A stretch of 40,620 bases of DNA, from NCBI GenBank assembly GCA_905250885.1, contig CAJNOQ010000818.1:1-40620 (forward strand). Reading direction: 5' to 3'. The notes under the pieces were generated by a model that saw only the letters and a program-made list of their open reading frames with translations, searched no databases and was not told the origin of the DNA. Position numbers and translations under genes: made by a program. The stretch comes from Didymodactylos carnosus. Taxonomy: Eukaryota > Rotifera > Eurotatoria > Philodinida > Philodinidae. Positions 12,050-24,878 of this stretch are shown here, piece after piece; the stretch's first letter is position 1, and each line of letters starts with the position of its first letter.

Positions 12050-12685
12050 CACCCATTTATTTTCTATACTTATCATCTATGGATGCTACATCTCATTGAA
12101 TTTGATTCAACAAAGTGTGCCTATGATCCAACATTATTTATTCACATCAGGAACGATTTCAACAACAAGTAATGTTTATCTGATGATTTAACTTGCATGG
12201 CCATAATTAATGATGAAATTTGAAAATACGAAGAGATGCATAGATTTTATGCTGAATTGACCATAAAAACAACTTTTAATAACTTTTAATATTCAGAATT
12301 TATGTAAAAATGCAGTCGAACGAAGTACTCTTTACAACTATTGACTTTTCACTTACGACGTACCCTCACCAAGTGTATACCTCCATTTTCAATGATATTA
12401 TACGGATCGATTAACGGAAATATCTTAATAAAAAGCCTAAAAGGATTTGGACTCACATCGCTTCTTTCAAAAGCTATGACTTTTTCTATTTTCATGTACA
12501 AGATTCTATTGTAATATGAGATAGTAAAAATAAATATAAATATGATATTCGGTAAAGAATTATTCAATATGTGAAGTTGAGACCGCTTTCTCTTTTCTCG
12601 TTACGCTCGTTATTTTTTAATCCATGGCTTTCTTCTTGTTGTTGATGGAAGATAAATATAGTAGATGCACGTGTAGTCAATTTTG
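12050..12685. other. No feature seen
   Basis: Ordinary AT-rich sequence between two elements. A 72-codon open frame on the minus strand here has no recognisable domain and I treat it as chance. Confidence 0.5.
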
Positions 12686-13235
12686 TTAAGGGCCCCACCC
12701 CCCTCCAGAAAAAAACTTTTTTATCTTACATCCGATTTCGATGGCGCTTCCCGCGACTAACGCTTACTGTACTACGAGGTTATGCTAAGAATTTGAAATC
12801 GAAACATTGAAGCGCTGCCTAGTTATTGCGTGACAAGGGGCAAAATGGGGCTCTTAGCAAAAGTGTTATAACTTTTTTGTTGGAAGGTGCAGAAAGCTGC
12901 GAGAGACCTCAAATGAAAGTAGATACCTAAATCTAAAATTTGATCCGCGGCGATTTTTGAATTTCGCTTTTGTTCATTCCCTACACGTATTTTAAGTCAG
13001 ATCTCAAAATAATCCTAATTCGGCGGAGTATTTGCCACTTATCTCTGCACAGAAAACAAAAAATCGATTTTTAGGGTCTTCAGAAATCTCTTTCAAAATC
13101 CTCCAAAAACATTGAATTTTTGGCAAACTAAGATGGATTCTGAAAGATGACACTTTGGGATACTGAACTGTATGGTTACTTCAGTTTTGAAGGTTTCGAA
13201 GAAAATACCAAATTCCTGAGGGGAGCCCCCCTTAA
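12686..13235. mobile_element. TTAA-flanked non-autonomous element
   Basis: TTAA occurs at both ends (12686-12689 and 13232-13235). The ends just inside are GC-rich and roughly inverted: GGGCCCCACCCCCCTCCAG on the left against GGGGGGCTCCCCTCAGG from the right. The interior is visibly less AT-rich than its neighbourhood. A TTAA duplication is the hallmark of piggyBac-type transposition. No transposase is present. Confidence 0.5.
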
Positions 13236-13620
13236 AGTGTGAAGAAAGTCCGTGAAAAAAAAGACAAAATGGGAGAACCTAGTTTTCCTTACCGAAGGGA
13301 AATTTTAATTACTCGATAGATTCGAAGATTTACCGATAGAAAATTTTTACTGTACACTTGGCGAAGGTCAAAATTATGTCTTTTCTGCATGAAAGGTTGC
13401 ATTATTTTTCGTGACCGCCAGCATATTTCAAAAATTTTCGAACACGGGTGAAAATAGATAATAAAATGCACTGATCATGATGATGAATCTAGTTCGCTCA
13501 ATGTTCTTGAGGATCTTGAAATGGTTTTCTGGAGACCGTCTAGAGATCAGTTCCGCAATTTTGCTGTTTCTTTTGACGGGAGGCCTCAAAAATCGATTTT
13601 TCAGCGTTTTAGCCGTGTTC

Positions 13621-13793
13621 CAGGCCTGTAGCCAAGATTTTTGCGAAGGGGGATCGACATTTTTGCCTTCAGAAATGGTCTGAACTCTTATCAGCTAGCA
13701 ACTTTTTCTGACAGGTTTCAGTGGAAAAAAATCATTTTTTCAAAAGTCATGGAGGGACCGGCCCCCCAATTGTCCCCTCTGGCTATGGCCCTG
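13621..13793. mobile_element. Short MITE with CAGG-C--TAGCCA ends
   Basis: Left end CAGGCCTGTAGCCAAGA; right end, read inward, CAGGGCCATAGCCAGAG. Each is followed by a G-rich run (AAGGGGG; GGGGACAATTGGGGGG). About 173 bp. The target duplication is not clear. Confidence 0.6.
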
Positions 13794-15989
13794 CGGTATT
13801 CCTAAGCTTTCTAGCAGAAAACAGTTTGTTAAAAATTTGATCTCGATATCACTTCAGAGAACATCATTTTCTCAATCTACAGAGGTGCTTTTGATTTATG
13901 CTCCACACGAATAGTGGACGCTAGAGCTTTGAAAATCTGTTTTTCACCGAAGGACCAAGTTCTGTAAACGTTTTTTCCTGATCCATCTTTCCACTTTGAA
14001 AAGTTTAAAGCCGATATTCGTGATCAGAATAGTCGACTCTATATGACTAGACGATTCTGACGTATTCAGGGGTATTCTCATGGAATTTTAGGTATTTTCT
14101 GGTATTCAGAAATATTTCCAGCACTTAGAATACTCCCGAATTCGCATTTTGTCCCTTCCATCAGGTAGACAAACCAGAAAAATTACTTTTCTTTATGATT
14201 AGATTTATTTAAGTTAATGTGACTTGATGTACAACAGAAAGGCGGGTCTAACCCACAGTAGCTCAGGTAGAAAAGGAAGTACAATTGCATTTTCCTCTAC
14301 TTACTTGACTAATATCATAATTTCATTTCTCGTAAAAATATATATGTTATACTATATCAACTGAAAAAAACCGCGGTGCACTACGTGTTTTTTGATCTCC
14401 CTGCAAGAATTTCAGAATTCCGTGAACCGATTCGCAGGATTATTTCAGATCCCATGGGAATGGAATACGTGCGTTTTCTCAGGTTTTTTCCGGCAGTGTA
14501 CAATGATGATCACCCATATGTTTATGATAATTGTGGTTAGGTCTTCTCATCCCGAGTGTGTCCTGTTTGTTTCATGTTATGTTTATAGATGCTCAAATAT
14601 AGAAAGATAGCAAATAGGAAAAATTTCATGACAACTAACTAAACCGACAGAATTAGAATTTATTAATTTTATAGAATTTCATAATATTCGTTAGATACGC
14701 AGCGCAGTGATATGCGGATTAGAAAAGGTAACTAAAAGCACGCGTAGACACGATAGAGACAAAAAGTTATAAGTCGTCATGATCCCGCATATCTCAATTA
14801 GTATGGTCCTGCATAATTTTTCAAAATAAAGTTCGCAGAGTATTTCGAGATACGCATGAACGTGTATTCTCAAGGAGGAAAAAGTAGCGTCTAGTGGTTA
14901 AAAACTCTTGCCGACTTTTTAATACGGATGTTACACGAGAGATTCTGTCTGCTAAAAGTCCCTAAAAATAGCTTTTATCGTTTTTTCAAAGGGATGTTAT
15001 ATTACGATACGAAGTACGAGCATTATCTAATATCTTATCTTTCTACTTAATTCTGTATGATCTTTTTCTTTTTCTGTCTATTGACTAAAAATATTTATTA
15101 AATCACTCTTTTTACCGTTGTGTACTAAAAACACAACAAAACAAGAAATTACTATACAAATGGGTGCCCTTTCGATTCGTTCCTAATTTACTTTGTAAGA
15201 TCAAACATTATCAAAGGGCACATCAAAAGTGAGCGCCTATCTTACAAATTAGCCGAACTAATTAACTTTACTGTCACGGAGGCAATTGTATTGAACAAAA
15301 TTTTAAATCCTATGAAGAAAATTCACTAAAAAATTATAACTTCTTTTAAAATTTTCATGTCGCCTCCGCCAAAGACGAAATTTTTTATTTTATTTTCTCG
15401 CCGTCGCCGCCAATGTCGGCTAACACCTCTATTCGTAAACAATAGATTAAAGGGTATTTATCAGCTGTCACTTCTTACTGATAATCAGTCAAACATGGTT
15501 GAAGAAATCGTTTCTACAAATATATCAAGATCAAAAATTACTTTTTTGAAAATTTTTGTTAGTACAAAACCGGCATTATATAAAGCATCGAACTTAGAAA
15601 GATAAAATATATGATGATATGTACGCACTTATATATACACCATTGATTACCAAATTTGAATCTTTGATTAAACAATGAATAAATTAAATAAATCATTCTA
15701 AAATAAACAAAATACGTCTATGTATTACATACAATTAGCGCGTTACATTGCATGAAAGTTAGTTAATAAGATCAATACCCAGAGGGTGTATGGTGAAGAT
15801 CACAAAAATAAGGTTATGATCTCGTTGCGTAAAAGACCTATAAGTGTTGTCAAAGAAGAGCATATTGGAGTAAACAATTCGAAAAAAAGGAGACCAATAT
15901 CATCGAAACGACAACGGGAAACCATTGCTTGAACCAAAAATTATGGAAATTATAAATGAAAAAATCTATTCTTTTTTAAAACGTTTTCT
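13794..15989. other. Gene-free stretch
   Basis: About 2.2 kb with no supportable gene. A TATTC/GGTATTCT-rich patch lies near 14060-14130. A weak inverted pair (TAATTT..TTGTAAGAT) spans about 15185-15260. Small open frames on both strands are not family-like. Confidence 0.5.
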
Positions 15990-16815
15990 GAAAGGATACT
16001 GCCGAGTTTTAAAATTTCAAGTGATTAGCTTTCTATTATAGGGTAAGATAGGCATTTATAAGGTGTATCTGACTATATGCTTCTTAGAACTTGGCATTGT
16101 ATGGTTCTTGTATAAACTAAAACGTTTGGGCATTGGGGACGTTTGGGCATTTCTGATACAAAATAGCACACGTCTCATAAAGAGGTATTCTCGCTCTCAA
16201 GAGTAATACATTTTTTATTATCAAAATTAAGATACACTTTTGACACAACAATTTTCATACTGCGTTAGTAAAACTGCTCTACGCAAAAAAAGATCAAAGA
16301 TTTAAACTTTATTTTAGTCTCATTTTATGCAGAATTCAATTCTTTCTCTCGTGCGATATAAAAACGTTGAGATGGATTGCGAGTGTAGGAACGTATACAT
16401 TGAGAAAAAAAATAAAGTTCAGCACTGAGGTAGTCCGCTTATTTTGTATTTTTCCCACTTCATATACCTCTTCAATGAAAAATGAAGGCATACTTGAAAT
16501 CAGCAGACAAAACTGCATCGAATCATGCATTACTCAAATGTTTTTAAGAAAAAGATTTTTCGATGAAGTTCTAAAAGCGACTTTTATCAAAAAAAAAGTT
16601 TTCTTAAAGACATTTAAGTGAAGCATGATTCGATCCAGTTTTTATTACAGGGATATCATATAGATACCCAGTGCCCAAACTTTTTAGTTTAGACAAGAAC
16701 CATACAGCGCCAAATCCTAAGAAGCATATAGGCAGATACGCCTTATAAATGTCTGTCTTATCCTATAACAGAAAAGTAATCACTCGAAATTTTAAAACTA
16801 CAGTTTCCTAAAGTT
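15990..16815. mobile_element. Inverted-repeat element with ~145-bp arms
   Basis: The left arm (about 15993-16140) and right arm (about 16650-16812) are inverted copies. Shared landmarks are TTTTAAAATTTCRAGTGATTA, GGCATTTATAAGG, TATATGCTTCTTAG, GTATGGTTCTTGT and AAACTAAAA.GTTTGGGCA. The arms differ at roughly one base in eight by eye. The loop of about 500 bp holds overlapping open frames on both strands (16336-16621) that look like noise. Confidence 0.75.
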
Positions 16816-17784
16816 AGTCTTAGTTCAAAAACTAAGTGCAGTTTAGATTCATGAGAGCGAACTTTCGAAAAACCTTGTAGACAATAAACGAAGAAAACAA
16901 AGATTTGTTAATCTTTTTGCCAGTTCGTCAAACTATACGAATATTTAAACCAATAAAAATTCAAAATTAGACCTTTTTTAGATCTAAATTAGTTGCTCAA
17001 AAAATTCTTTAAATTCGAACATTTTTAACAGTAAACGGTTATCAAAACACCAGGCAAATAGATGGTGGTTCTTCACACATATCGAATGCGTCATTGAAAG
17101 TTTCCTAGCTACTGGTTGGGAGTAGTGGTGTAGTTGGAACATTAGCGCCTCGCAGTATGGTAAACCAATCAATCGGAGGCCGTTTTCATCGTTGTCAAGT
17201 TAGTACGATAAGAACACAAAAAAAGGTATGTCTGGAAAACTTCTAACATTTTCAGCTTTTTTACCGTGCTTGTTCTTAAAAACAAAGACAGCTGAACTTG
17301 CATTGACAGACCGTTGACTCATAGGCGCTTCAGAATCAGGGAAGAATCAAATTTTATGAGCTCGTACGTTATCCTATGCCTATTAGAGTTAAAAGCAGGG
17401 GAACTCAAGCCTACTAGCTCTACTGCCTTTGCTCTGACTGAAGTTGTTTCAGCATTGTAAAAGCACAAAGGATCTATCGATGCAACAATACGAAATCGTA
17501 TAGTATAGTTTAAAGAAAATCCGAACAATTGTAGTTAGTAACATTGAACTTAGTTCTTTCTTTCGGAGATGTGAATTGTTGTCTGATTGTGGTCTAAAAG
17601 TTCATCAAATAATTTTAGTAATGCTTTCATTCGTCTATCATAATTATTTATTTCCAGAAACATGTCATTCAATAGAAGACTTTTTAACTATCCGATGAAT
17701 TATTACAGCTGCAGTTTAATTGATTTCACATTTGAAAATTCATTGTTAAATATATTCATTAACAGCCCACGTAAGCCTTTTTTT
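16816..17784. other. Gene-free stretch with tRNA-like fragment
   Basis: No gene seen. TGGTGTAGTTGG at 17126-17137 fits the tRNA A-box consensus and is followed by an anticodon-arm-like stretch, but no good B box or cloverleaf follows. At most a SINE remnant. Confidence 0.45.
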
Positions 17785-18675
17785 GAGTCAACGCGTTAGT
17801 TTGGATCGGTAACGCGTTTTGACACATTTTCTGTAAAAATGAACGCGTTCCGACGCGTTAATATACTATAAACGCATTGAAACGCGTTTAAATCCAACGC
17901 GTTCTGACGCGTTAGAGAAAACGGATGCGTTAATTACCAACACGTTTAGCAGGACCATTATTTGGTAATTTAACGCGTTTTCATACGTTATTTTCTGCTG
18001 CATTTTAATTTTCTTTCAAAGTGTATCATAAAAGATGAACCGAGAAGACCATTTGACTTTAAAATCTTCTTCTAACATAGAATAACCGAACACAGCACGA
18101 ATACAAAAAAAAAGAAAATAACAATGCGACCTGTATTAGTTGAGTTATCGATCTAACAGACAGACTATTTTATTTCTCGCACACACATAGTTAGGTATGA
18201 GAAAAGAGATGATTGTCTGCGGAATTACTTTATTCTAAGCGAAAAGATTTGTTTACTTTGTAAATGAAACTTAGAAGTCATAGGATAAAGAAGCAAACAC
18301 TGTCTTTTGTCTGACTGAGACGATCGAAACACATAGCATTGTTACTGTATATGTTTCGATCGTCTGCTAGCTCAGATGGTTATGTGTTTGCTTCTTAATT
18401 CTCGGCACCCACGTTAGAATCACACTGAAGTCATGTAAGTACAAGTTGTTTTCTTTCTCTGTTTCGTCACTCTACTGGGTTACATAGTCGTTTGTATGCA
18501 TATCAATGCATCCAGACATGTACTAGAATTTAATCTGATGCTGAATTTTATTTTTTTTTATTTTAATTGATTTTCAGTAAATACAAACGCATTAAAAACT
18601 AACGCGTTGAAATGGTCAAAATGCATCCTGATAAACGCGTTAGAAATTAATGCACATTAACGCGTTTTTTTGCCA
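17785..18675. mobile_element. Element with iterated palindromic AACGCGTT ends
   Basis: The word ACGCGT, mostly within AACGCGTT, occurs about ten times, clustered at 17795-17990 and 18590-18670 and absent from the middle. In this AT-rich DNA such a CpG-bearing word is conspicuous. The ends are loosely inverted around runs of T/A next to the outermost AACGCGTT. The centre carries a hairpin (18289-18402). No ORF. Target duplication not identified. Confidence 0.6.
18289..18402. repeat. Imperfect hairpin with tRNA-like arm
   Basis: The arms share TTCGATCGTCT and GTGTTTGCTTCTT in inverted orientation. The right arm contains CTAGCTCAGATGGTTA, a good tRNA A-box/D-arm match. A degenerate B box (GTTAGAATCAC) follows near 18413. 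A tRNA-derived origin is possible; it does not fold as a functional tRNA. Confidence 0.4.
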
Positions 18676-19348
18676 GAAGAACTTTGCCTGGGAGGAGTAT
18701 TGCGAATGGACTCAAGAGGTAACGTTCATCTCCGAGTCAGCAATCATGAAAGCACATTTGCTTACGTTTATTAAAATTACTATTTTATATCCCTTCAATG
18801 TTGCCTCTTCGACTTTTTTATAACAATAGAGTTCCTAGACGAAGAACCCTTAAATATAATCTTGCACGACCATAGAAGATCTTGCAAGGTCATATTTCAA
18901 GATATCACAAAGTCTTAAAACATGCAATAAAATTTCATATGTTCTTGTACGATATGGTAAGAAAAGAAATTTGAACATGACACACTATGACCGCTGAAAG
19001 ATTTCACAAAATTTTTCCAGGGATGAATGAAGGAATCTTTTGTTTTTATCTTCTTTTTCTAGTAGCTGTGGTCTATTAAAGTAAAAGTGTTAGAGATCGT
19101 CCTACAGTCCGTTTTGTTTCTTAAAATTGCTTTAGAAATACACAAAAACGAATGCTGCATAAAGTAGACACTTCCTTCGATGAATATATAGAAAGTAAAT
19201 AAACATCAAAGTTTTCTTTTCATTCTTTTGTCTGAATCAAGTTTTCCTGTGTCAATAAACAGATCATGATTTTTGCACTGCTTGAGACGTTTCTCTTTAT
19301 TTCAAAGATATTTCTGGAGACCAGAATACATAAAATTTTGAAGTAAAA
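18676..19348. other. Intergenic upstream of the RING gene
   Basis: AT-rich, without coding or repeat structure I can define. It should include the promoter of the RING-finger gene. Confidence 0.5.
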
Positions 19349-19681
19349 ATGTGTCATTACTGTCACAAGTTGGGTAACAACATAAATGCCCCACCCCATC
19401 GTAGTAAAAAATGTATTGATAAAGATAATATTCATTCGAAAGTTCCTATTAGTAAACGACTATATGAAAAAGGAAAACGATTATCAACAACGAGAAGTGA
19501 ATCGACGGATGACAATGTAGCTTCGGACGGTATTTGTTCAATATGCTGGGAACGAAAAAGTAATTGTGCGTTTATCCCATGTGGACATGTAACAACTTGT
19601 GAACAATGCTCAAATGATGTTGATAAATGTCCAGTATGTCGGGCAACCATCCAACAAAAACAAAAACTTTATATTGTCTAA
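19349..19681 (+). CDS. Small RING-HC finger protein, single exon
   Basis: 110 aa with a C-terminal RING of the MDM2/IAP type: CSIC, 11 residues, CGH, 3 residues, CEQC, 6 residues, CPVC (residues about 62-100), ending KQKLYIV. Such RINGs usually recruit an E2 and act as ubiquitin ligases, often as dimers. The N-terminus has a second Cys/His cluster, CHYC then His17 and Cys22, which could be a small zinc knuckle. A basic, Ser-rich linker joins them. There are no introns, unlike every other gene here, and it sits alone in a repeat-rich stretch, so it may be a retrocopy or fast-evolving lineage gene. AATAAA follows at 19801. Coding looks intact; function is inferred from the domain only. Confidence 0.85.
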   Translation: MCHYCHKLGNNINAPPHRSKKCIDKDNIHSKVPISKRLYEKGKRLSTTRSESTDDNVASDGICSICWERKSNCAFIPCGHVTTCEQCSNDVDKCPVCRATIQQKQKLYIV

Positions 19682-20230
19682 AAGCCCTTATAAATATAAA
19701 AACAGCTATTTCATGTTGTTTACTCTTTCTGCAATAGCCATTTTCTTCATGATTTTGTTAAAAAAAATGTAACCTTGTCAGCTATATATTTTTTACTTTT
19801 AATAAAGTTACGGGCAGTGGTATCTGGTCGATAACCGATATTTTCATTCACTTCTGAGATTGTCCGAAATTATCTAATACAAGTGTTGGACTTCCAGAAA
19901 TACTGATCTCATGCTTAAACTTAAAGTGACTGAATGCACTGATCATCCTTCATAACTATCGTGGATTATGGCAAGTGCCATGAGCTTCGAAATAATATAT
20001 AAGACTAAAATTGTTCGTTGTCCTATTAAAAAAAGGCCTAGATAAGTGAGGACGGTTTACATTTTTGTAGAGAATTTCAGAAACTTTTCAATCATATCTA
20101 CTCAGTCAAATGAATGGAAGAAACGTGAATCAAACACGTTTTACTTATCCTGTAGGTGAGGTTTAAGGTGTGGCTAGTTGGTGCTATATTGAGGAATCAC
20201 GCAGATTTTAGTCACCAAACGTAGACAAAG
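19682..20230. other. Intergenic, 3' flank of RING gene
   Basis: Contains the candidate poly(A) site. I see no further gene or repeat. Confidence 0.5.
19801..19806 (+). terminator. Candidate poly(A) signal of RING gene
   Basis: AATAAA 120 nt downstream of the stop codon. Confidence 0.4.
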
Positions 20231-21441
20231 GAGGGAGGTTAATTTGGTCAGAATTCGACCCCCTGTTTTTTTTTGCTTATTTTGACTTGACTTTTGTAGA
20301 AAAGACATTTTTACACATTTTCCAGTTATTCTTATGAAAAACAAATTCAAAATACGATTTTAACGTTGATTATTTTAAGATTCCATCAGAGGAGGTCGTT
20401 GTTAGAGGAAATAATATTTTTGAAAATCCAGCATAGGTTTTACACAAACCTTGATATGAAAAAATGTTAAATGAAAAACTGAATAAAATGGTATATGAAC
20501 CATAGTTATGTACCATATTACTAAGGAGAAATGGTTTATTTTCAAGCATCCCCCATCTATTGACCATGCTTGAGTGAGCGGATTTTCCCGTTTTCTCCCA
20601 TAAGCAAGAGAGGGTCCAACTAGTCTTTAGTGTAGAAAAATAGTTCTTGAAAAGCTCTACAATATTTTGAGTCAACAAACTTTATATACTATTGGCTCAA
20701 TCCATTATAATTCAAATACGAGAAAAATCAAGGAAATGCACTCATATTTTGCAGTTTTCATCATCAAATTTCAATTTTTTCTCAAAATCAATATCATATC
20801 AAACAAAGATTGTACAGTGTAGTTTTTAACGGTGATTCCAAATATGATGTTGGTTTTGAGGAAAAACTGAAATTTGACTATACTAAAGACTAGTTTGATC
20901 CTCTCTTACTTGTGGGAGAAAATGGAAAAATACGATCACTCAAACATAGTCACTAAATAGGGGATGTTTGAAAATAAACAGTTCTCCTTAGTAATATGGT
21001 ACATAACTATGGTTCATATACCATCTTATTCAGTTTTTCATTGGCTATTTTCCTATACCAAACACAAGCTGGATCGTCGTTTGTATATGGAGAAAAAAGT
21101 ACTTAAAACATCGTTGATATCGTCTTTTATCTCGTGTAAAAATAATTACTTTCTATTGAATTGATGTATAAGTACTATTCATAGAGTATTTTATTCAGTT
21201 TTTCACTGACTATTTTTTCATATTAAGGTTTATGTGAAACCTATGCTGAATTTTCAAAAATATTATTTCCTCTAACAACGGCCTCCTGATGGAATCTTAA
21301 AATAATCAACGTTAAAACGTATGTTGAGTTTGTTTTCCATAAGAATAACTGGAAAATGTGTAGAAATGTCTTTTCTACAAAAGTCAAGTCAAAATAAGAA
21401 AAAGACACAGGGAGCCAATTTCTGACCAAGTTATCCTCCCT
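20231..21441. mobile_element. 1.2-kb imperfect palindrome (foldback element)
   Basis: Outer ends are GAGGGAGGTTAATTTGGTCAG on the left and the inverse of GGGAGGATAACTTGGTCAGA on the right. Matching blocks run inward: TTTGACTTGACTTTTGTAGAAAAGACAT, GATTCCATCAGGAGG-like, ATGGTACATAACTATGGTTCATATACCAT, CTAGTCTTTAGT and TTTCA..TTTTTCTCAAAA. The centre is near 20820. The left arm has about 125 extra bp (20640-20765). The right arm has about 150 extra bp (21050-21200), flanked by two copies of TTATTCAGTTTTTCAYTGRCTATTTT. Open frames within are by-products of the repeat. Confidence 0.85.
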
Positions 21442-22040
21442 ACTTTACTTAGAGTCGGACGAAAATATTTTTGTACTGCTTACCAAACTTTTTTAAGCAG
21501 AAAATAAAATGGGTCAATTATCAACCTTATGCGGCATCCTCATCTCAAAAGAATGTAGGATGACTCTACTTGTTGCATCCTCACAAACCTGGGGTCTTGA
21601 TGAAGGTTCTTCAACTACCAGGAAATGACATTAGTGATTTAGTGATGATAGATTCAGGAGGAAGACCACTAGGAACTAATCAGTAAGAATAATGATATCG
21701 TTGAGAAAATCGATTTTTCTGAGCATTTTAAACGCTCATGGACTAGTATTTGTTGAGAACAAGGCAAGAAGAGAATAAAAAGAAAAACCGGACTCTTTCC
21801 TTCCAGAGTTGTATACAAAACTGAACACGCCTAAAACTTACTATTTAAATAGTACAAGATTCATCAATTTCTTGAAACTTTAACAAATAAAACTAAATAA
21901 AAATCCATAAAGATTCCAGAAATACAAAAATAGTCGCAACAAACAGCAATAAAATATTTTGGTATCTGAACCAAGCCAAAAATTATTGAAGGAGAAAAAA
22001 CAAATTGGAAAACAACAACAATATAAATGTTTTGTTGACA
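21442..22040. other. Intergenic, 3' flank of HDAC3
   Basis: AT-rich spacer between the palindrome and the HDAC3 stop codon. No gene seen. Confidence 0.5.
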
Positions 22041-24037
<1,997 letters not shown>

Positions 24038-24878
24038 ATTCAGATCTTCACATACAAATCAAGATGTTCTAAATTAATAAGATACAATTGACAAACAAAC
24101 TAAAATTTCTCACTGATTTAGTATAGCCTGAATCAATTAAAAATCATCCCACCAAACTTTGTTTCAAGAGAATAGTAGTACTTTTAACATACCACCGTTA
24201 CGTTTTTACTTTGTTATGACTGATTGATTGACGGTGATACAGTCCTCTCTTCAAACTAACTTAAAGAACAAAATCTATCAGGATAGCTGTAGTTTTAATG
24301 GTCAAAGTAGCCAAATGAAAAACAAGAAATTCACCTTTTGTAATTCAATCACTGTAATGATTCCACTAAAATGACTGAAATGTCAGCCACTATAGTAAAA
24401 CCCTGAATTAATAAAAATGAAAAGATTTGTAAAATAATAAAAGTTTAATCAACATTATAATAGAAAGTCACACAAAGTATCTGATAGAGAAGTAGATCTT
24501 GTTAATATCAAGGAGGACGTCAATAAACTTTTTTTCTTTTATCATGTCTCATTTCTACCGATAGATCACTGCATCTTATTTACTGTCTTCAATGAAACTG
24601 ATGGAATTTATGAAAATGACTTTTATTGTTATTTACATCAGTACATCGACTACAGGTAATGAAAATAGATAAAAAAATAAGTAAATCGATGTATATATTT
24701 TAGCGTTCGATAGCTCTATAGCATATCATAGTTCAATAGTTGTCTGATACAATTCTTAATCATTCATTTGCTCGATTGTGTAAAAATAAAAATGTACATA
24801 ACAACCAAAATGAGAGAGAAGCGATTTATATTACATTAAAAAAATGAGAACCAAAAATAATATAAATAAATATTTTTT
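24038..24878. other. Intergenic between HDAC3 and BSDC1
   Basis: 841 nt holding the HDAC3 promoter side and the BSDC1 3' flank. An acceptor-like taatttag lies 36 nt upstream of the HDAC3 ATG. No gene or clear repeat seen. Confidence 0.5.

Noticed and set aside
14887..14930. GTCTAGTGGTTA, resembling a tRNA D-arm
   Set aside because: Following sequence does not fold as a tRNA.
17126..17190. tRNA-like A box (TGGTGTAGTTGG) and anticodon-like arm
   Set aside because: No acceptable B box and no acceptor-stem pairing; not called as a tRNA gene.
20370..20678. 102-codon minus-strand open frame
   Set aside because: Lies in one arm of a palindrome, and the other arm has a corresponding broken frame; no known domain.
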